A stretch of 32,967 bases of DNA from Chloroflexota bacterium (GTDB lineage Bacteria > Chloroflexota > Limnocylindria > P2-11E): assembly GCA_005887995.1 (NCBI GenBank), contig VBJD01000082.1, positions 1-32,967 on the forward strand. The letters run 5' to 3'. The translations under genes were made by a program, and so were the position numbers. The notes beneath the pieces were generated by a model, which was given only the letters and a program-made list of their open reading frames with translations, made no database searches and was not told the DNA's origin. How positions within the stretch are numbered: position 1 is the stretch's first letter; the number at the start of each line of letters is the position of its first letter. Of the stretch, positions 31,460 to 32,967 are shown piece after piece.

Positions 31460-31752
31460 CAGACGCGGCGGTAGATGCCGTGATCCCGCGTGAGGATCTT
31501 CGCGTCGACGAGATAGCGGCGCAGGCTCGCGTGGTCGCGATGCACGCGCGCCAGCGCGAGGTTGACGTCGGCCTCCGCATACTCGCGCCCTCGCTCGAAA
31601 ACGCGCGCGAGGTATTCGAGCACCGCCTGGCGATCGCTCGCACGGGATGGGATCGTCTCGAGGCGATCGCCACGGAAGAATCGCGCGAGCTCGGGCGGGC
31701 CCTCGAACGCCTCGCGCCGCCGGACGTTGCCCGGTATCCGCTGCTCTGCCAC
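31459..31752 (-). CDS. DUF2087-domain winged-helix protein
   Basis: A small protein, about 97 residues from the GTG at 31750-31752. The conserved DUF2087 region is FFRGDRLETIPSRASDRQAV followed by LEYLARVFERGREYAEADVN and ending HASLRRYLVDAKILTRDHGIYRRV, a winged-helix-like fold of unknown role found alone or after regulatory domains. An ATG at 31786-31788 would leave only 14 bases to the divergent HMG-CoA lyase start, so the GTG is preferred. Co-transcribed with the nitroreductase. Confidence 0.75.
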   Translation of the reverse strand: MAEQRIPGNVRRREAFEGPPELARFFRGDRLETIPSRASDRQAVLEYLARVFERGREYAEADVNLALARVHRDHASLRRYLVDAKILTRDHGIYRRV

Positions 31753-31789
31753 GCCGTGACGATATCCGTCGCGCGACGAGCGCTCCACA

Positions 31790-31795
31790 TAGCAT
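31790..31795 (+). promoter_or_regulatory. Candidate leaderless -10 element of the HMG-CoA lyase gene
   Basis: TAGCAT is followed after seven bases by the ATG at 31803. The same hexamer precedes mccB, so the two leucine-pathway genes may share sigma-factor recognition. Confidence 0.45.
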
Positions 31796-31802
31796 CCGCG
31801 CG

Positions 31803-32711
31803 ATGACTGAGGCAGCGCGGATCACGCTCGTCGAGGTCGCGCCGCGCGACGGCCTGCAGGCCGAGGCGCGAACACTGTCGACCGAGACGAAGATCGCGCT
31901 CATCGAGCGGCTCGCCGATGCCGGTCACACGGTCATCGAGGCGACGTCGTTCGTGAGCCCGAAGGCCGTTCCGCAGCTCGCGGACGCCGAGGAGCTCATG
32001 AAGCGTCTGCGGCGCCGCGACGGCGTTCGCTATCCCGTGCTGGTCCCGAACGCGAAGGGACTCGATCGCGCCATCGCGGTCGGCGCCGACGAGGTCGCGG
32101 TGTTCGCCTCGGCGTCCGAGTCGTACTCGCGCAAGAACCTCAACCGGTCGCGCGAGGAGGCGCTCACGGACTACGCGCCGCTGGTACGGCGCGCGAAGGA
32201 CGCGGGAAAGCGGGTGCGCGGCTATCTCTCGATGGTGATCGCCGATCCGTGGGACGGCCCGACCCCGCGCGAGAGGGTCGGCGAATGCGCGAAACGACTC
32301 CTCGACATGGGATGCGACGAGGTCTCGCTCGGCGACACGAGCGGCGTGGGTACGCCGCACGAGGTCGCAGCCCTCCTCGACGTGGTGACGCGGTCGGTCC
32401 CTATCGCGAACGTCGCGATGCACTTCCACGACACCTACGGTCAGGCCCTCGCGAACGCGCACCTCGCGATGTCGCGCGGCGTTCGCATCTTCGACACCTC
32501 GACCGGCGGCATCGGCGGGTCGCCCTTCGCCAAGATGGCCGGCGGGAATCTCGCGACGGAAGACCTGCTCTGGCTCTGCCGGGGCGGCGGCATCGCCACA
32601 GGCGTGGATCTCGACGCGATAGTCGCTACCGCGCGGTGGCTCGCCTCCGAACTCGGCCACGAGCTGCCCGCGCACACATCGCGTGTCTTACGCGAAGGAG
32701 CTCAGGGCTGA
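31803..32711 (+). CDS. HMG-CoA lyase-like aldolase with Ser in place of the catalytic Cys
   Basis: A 302-residue DRE-TIM-fold lyase that would split HMG-CoA into acetyl-CoA and acetoacetate. VEVAPRDGLQAE holds the Arg-Asp pair, MHFHDTYGQALANAHLA the metal-binding histidines, and SLGDTSGVGTP is conserved. The active-site loop normally reads GGCPYA; here it is GIGGSPFAKMAGGN, with Ser240 (TCG) in place of the cysteine, and GYLSMVIADP has Met where a second Cys is usual. Changed activity or a different substrate is possible. The start is the ATG at 31803, with a leaderless -10 candidate; a longer frame from 31647 overlaps the DUF2087 gene. Confidence 0.85.
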   Translation: MTEAARITLVEVAPRDGLQAEARTLSTETKIALIERLADAGHTVIEATSFVSPKAVPQLADAEELMKRLRRRDGVRYPVLVPNAKGLDRAIAVGADEVAVFASASESYSRKNLNRSREEALTDYAPLVRRAKDAGKRVRGYLSMVIADPWDGPTPRERVGECAKRLLDMGCDEVSLGDTSGVGTPHEVAALLDVVTRSVPIANVAMHFHDTYGQALANAHLAMSRGVRIFDTSTGGIGGSPFAKMAGGNLATEDLLWLCRGGGIATGVDLDAIVATARWLASELGHELPAHTSRVLREGAQG

Positions 32712-32967
32712 TGCCGCCGTCCGCCGCGCCACGTCGCCCAGCGCACGGATGAACGACGGTCGCGTGTTCGGCATCGCGATGCGCCGGTAACGAAGCCCCG
32801 CGGCGCGCGCCTGCTCCGCCGCGGCAACATCGAGGTCATACAGGACTTCGAGGTGATCGGCGAGGAACTGCACAGGCGCGACGAGAACGTCCGTCGCGCC
32901 GGAGGCTCCGATCGCCGGGAAGAGATCCACGAGATCGGGCCGCAGCCACTCTTCGTGGGTGTGGCCC
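32688..32967 (-). CDS. hemH: Ferrochelatase, C-terminal part (5' end beyond the window)
   Basis: The last 92 residues of a minus-strand protein are visible. VLVAPVQFLADHLEVLYDLDVAAAEQARAAG matches the ferrochelatase C-terminal signature, where the histidine-flanked Glu of HLEVLY is part of the active site, and MPNTRPSFIRALGDVARR is typical of the end. The enzyme inserts ferrous iron into porphyrin as the last heme step. Its TAA lies inside the 3' end of the convergent HMG-CoA lyase gene, giving a 24-nt overlap. Confidence 0.85.
   Translation of the reverse strand, partial: GHTHEEWLRPDLVDLFPAIGASGATDVLVAPVQFLADHLEVLYDLDVAAAEQARAAGLRYRRIAMPNTRPSFIRALGDVARRTAASALSSFA

Noticed and set aside
31647-31802. 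Extending the HMG-CoA lyase upstream
   Set aside because: The extension overlaps the DUF2087 gene; MTEAARITLVEVAPRDG is the expected N-terminus.
31460-31903. Extending the nitroreductase upstream
   Set aside because: This part is antisense or out of frame to DUF2087 and HMG-CoA lyase, and the nitroreductase fold begins at MEFQDVI.
1-32967. Insertion sequences, rRNA genes or riboswitches
   Set aside because: No transposase motifs, rRNA segments or known riboswitch cores were recognised on either strand.

Overview
The window is a strongly GC-rich bacterial chromosome segment. Coding is dense, GTG and TTG starts are frequent, genes often overlap by 1-8 nt, and several genes seem to be translated from leaderless transcripts. 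It carries no phage, plasmid or transposase genes. The lineage cannot be fixed from sequence alone. GC-rich coding, leaderless promoters and acyl-CoA catabolism suggest a free-living aerobic heterotroph such as a Chloroflexota or actinobacterial-type soil or freshwater organism; this is a low-confidence inference.

Layout. (1) 3-5052: the end of an unknown protein, then a minus-strand operon: enoyl-CoA hydratase, YIP1 membrane protein, CoA-transferase alpha and beta, a thioredoxin-fold/GST-N mini-protein and a benzoate-CoA-ligase-like enzyme. (2) 5136-7000: a G-run, hairpin and 21-bp-repeat leader ahead of an aldehyde dehydrogenase and a small zinc-ribbon protein. (3) 7084-11435: a minus-strand operon of small membrane protein, class-V aminotransferase-fold enzyme, SDR, histidine kinase and response regulator. 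(4) 11499-13367: TauE/SafE permease, ArsR regulator, LysE exporter. (5) 13375-19057: a beta-oxidation operon (thiolase, FadJ-type bifunctional enzyme, acyl-CoA dehydrogenase, TetR repressor) headed by a 20-bp palindrome on a leaderless promoter. (6) 19065-22239: a beta-propeller lipoprotein and a cNMP-domain/SLC13 permease fusion. (7) 22263-23410: two tRNA-Arg genes (TCG and ACG) tightly flanking a tandem-duplicated HNH protein. (8) 23440-25467: a Crp-family regulator and an MFS exporter with a consensus Crp-like palindrome between them. (9) 25522-32711: a leucine/isovalerate degradation cluster (methylcrotonyl-CoA carboxylase beta and alpha, methylglutaconyl-CoA hydratase, HMG-CoA lyase) interspersed with an ArsR regulator, MaoC hydratase, nitroreductase and DUF2087 protein. 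(10) The 3' part of a ferrochelatase gene at the right edge.

How it works together. Most enzymes activate, oxidise or cleave acyl-CoA esters: aromatic or organic acids enter through the ligase and CoA-transferase, fatty acids through the FadIJ/Acd operon, and leucine carbon through the MCC-HMG-CoA branch, all converging on acetyl-CoA and acetoacetate. Each catabolic block has its own local regulator (TetR, ArsR or Crp type). The most distinctive observations are the TetR operator/leaderless promoter, the Crp-like site, the duplicated HNH gene between tRNA-Arg genes, an HMG-CoA lyase with Ser in place of the catalytic Cys, and two genes with no ordinary start codon.
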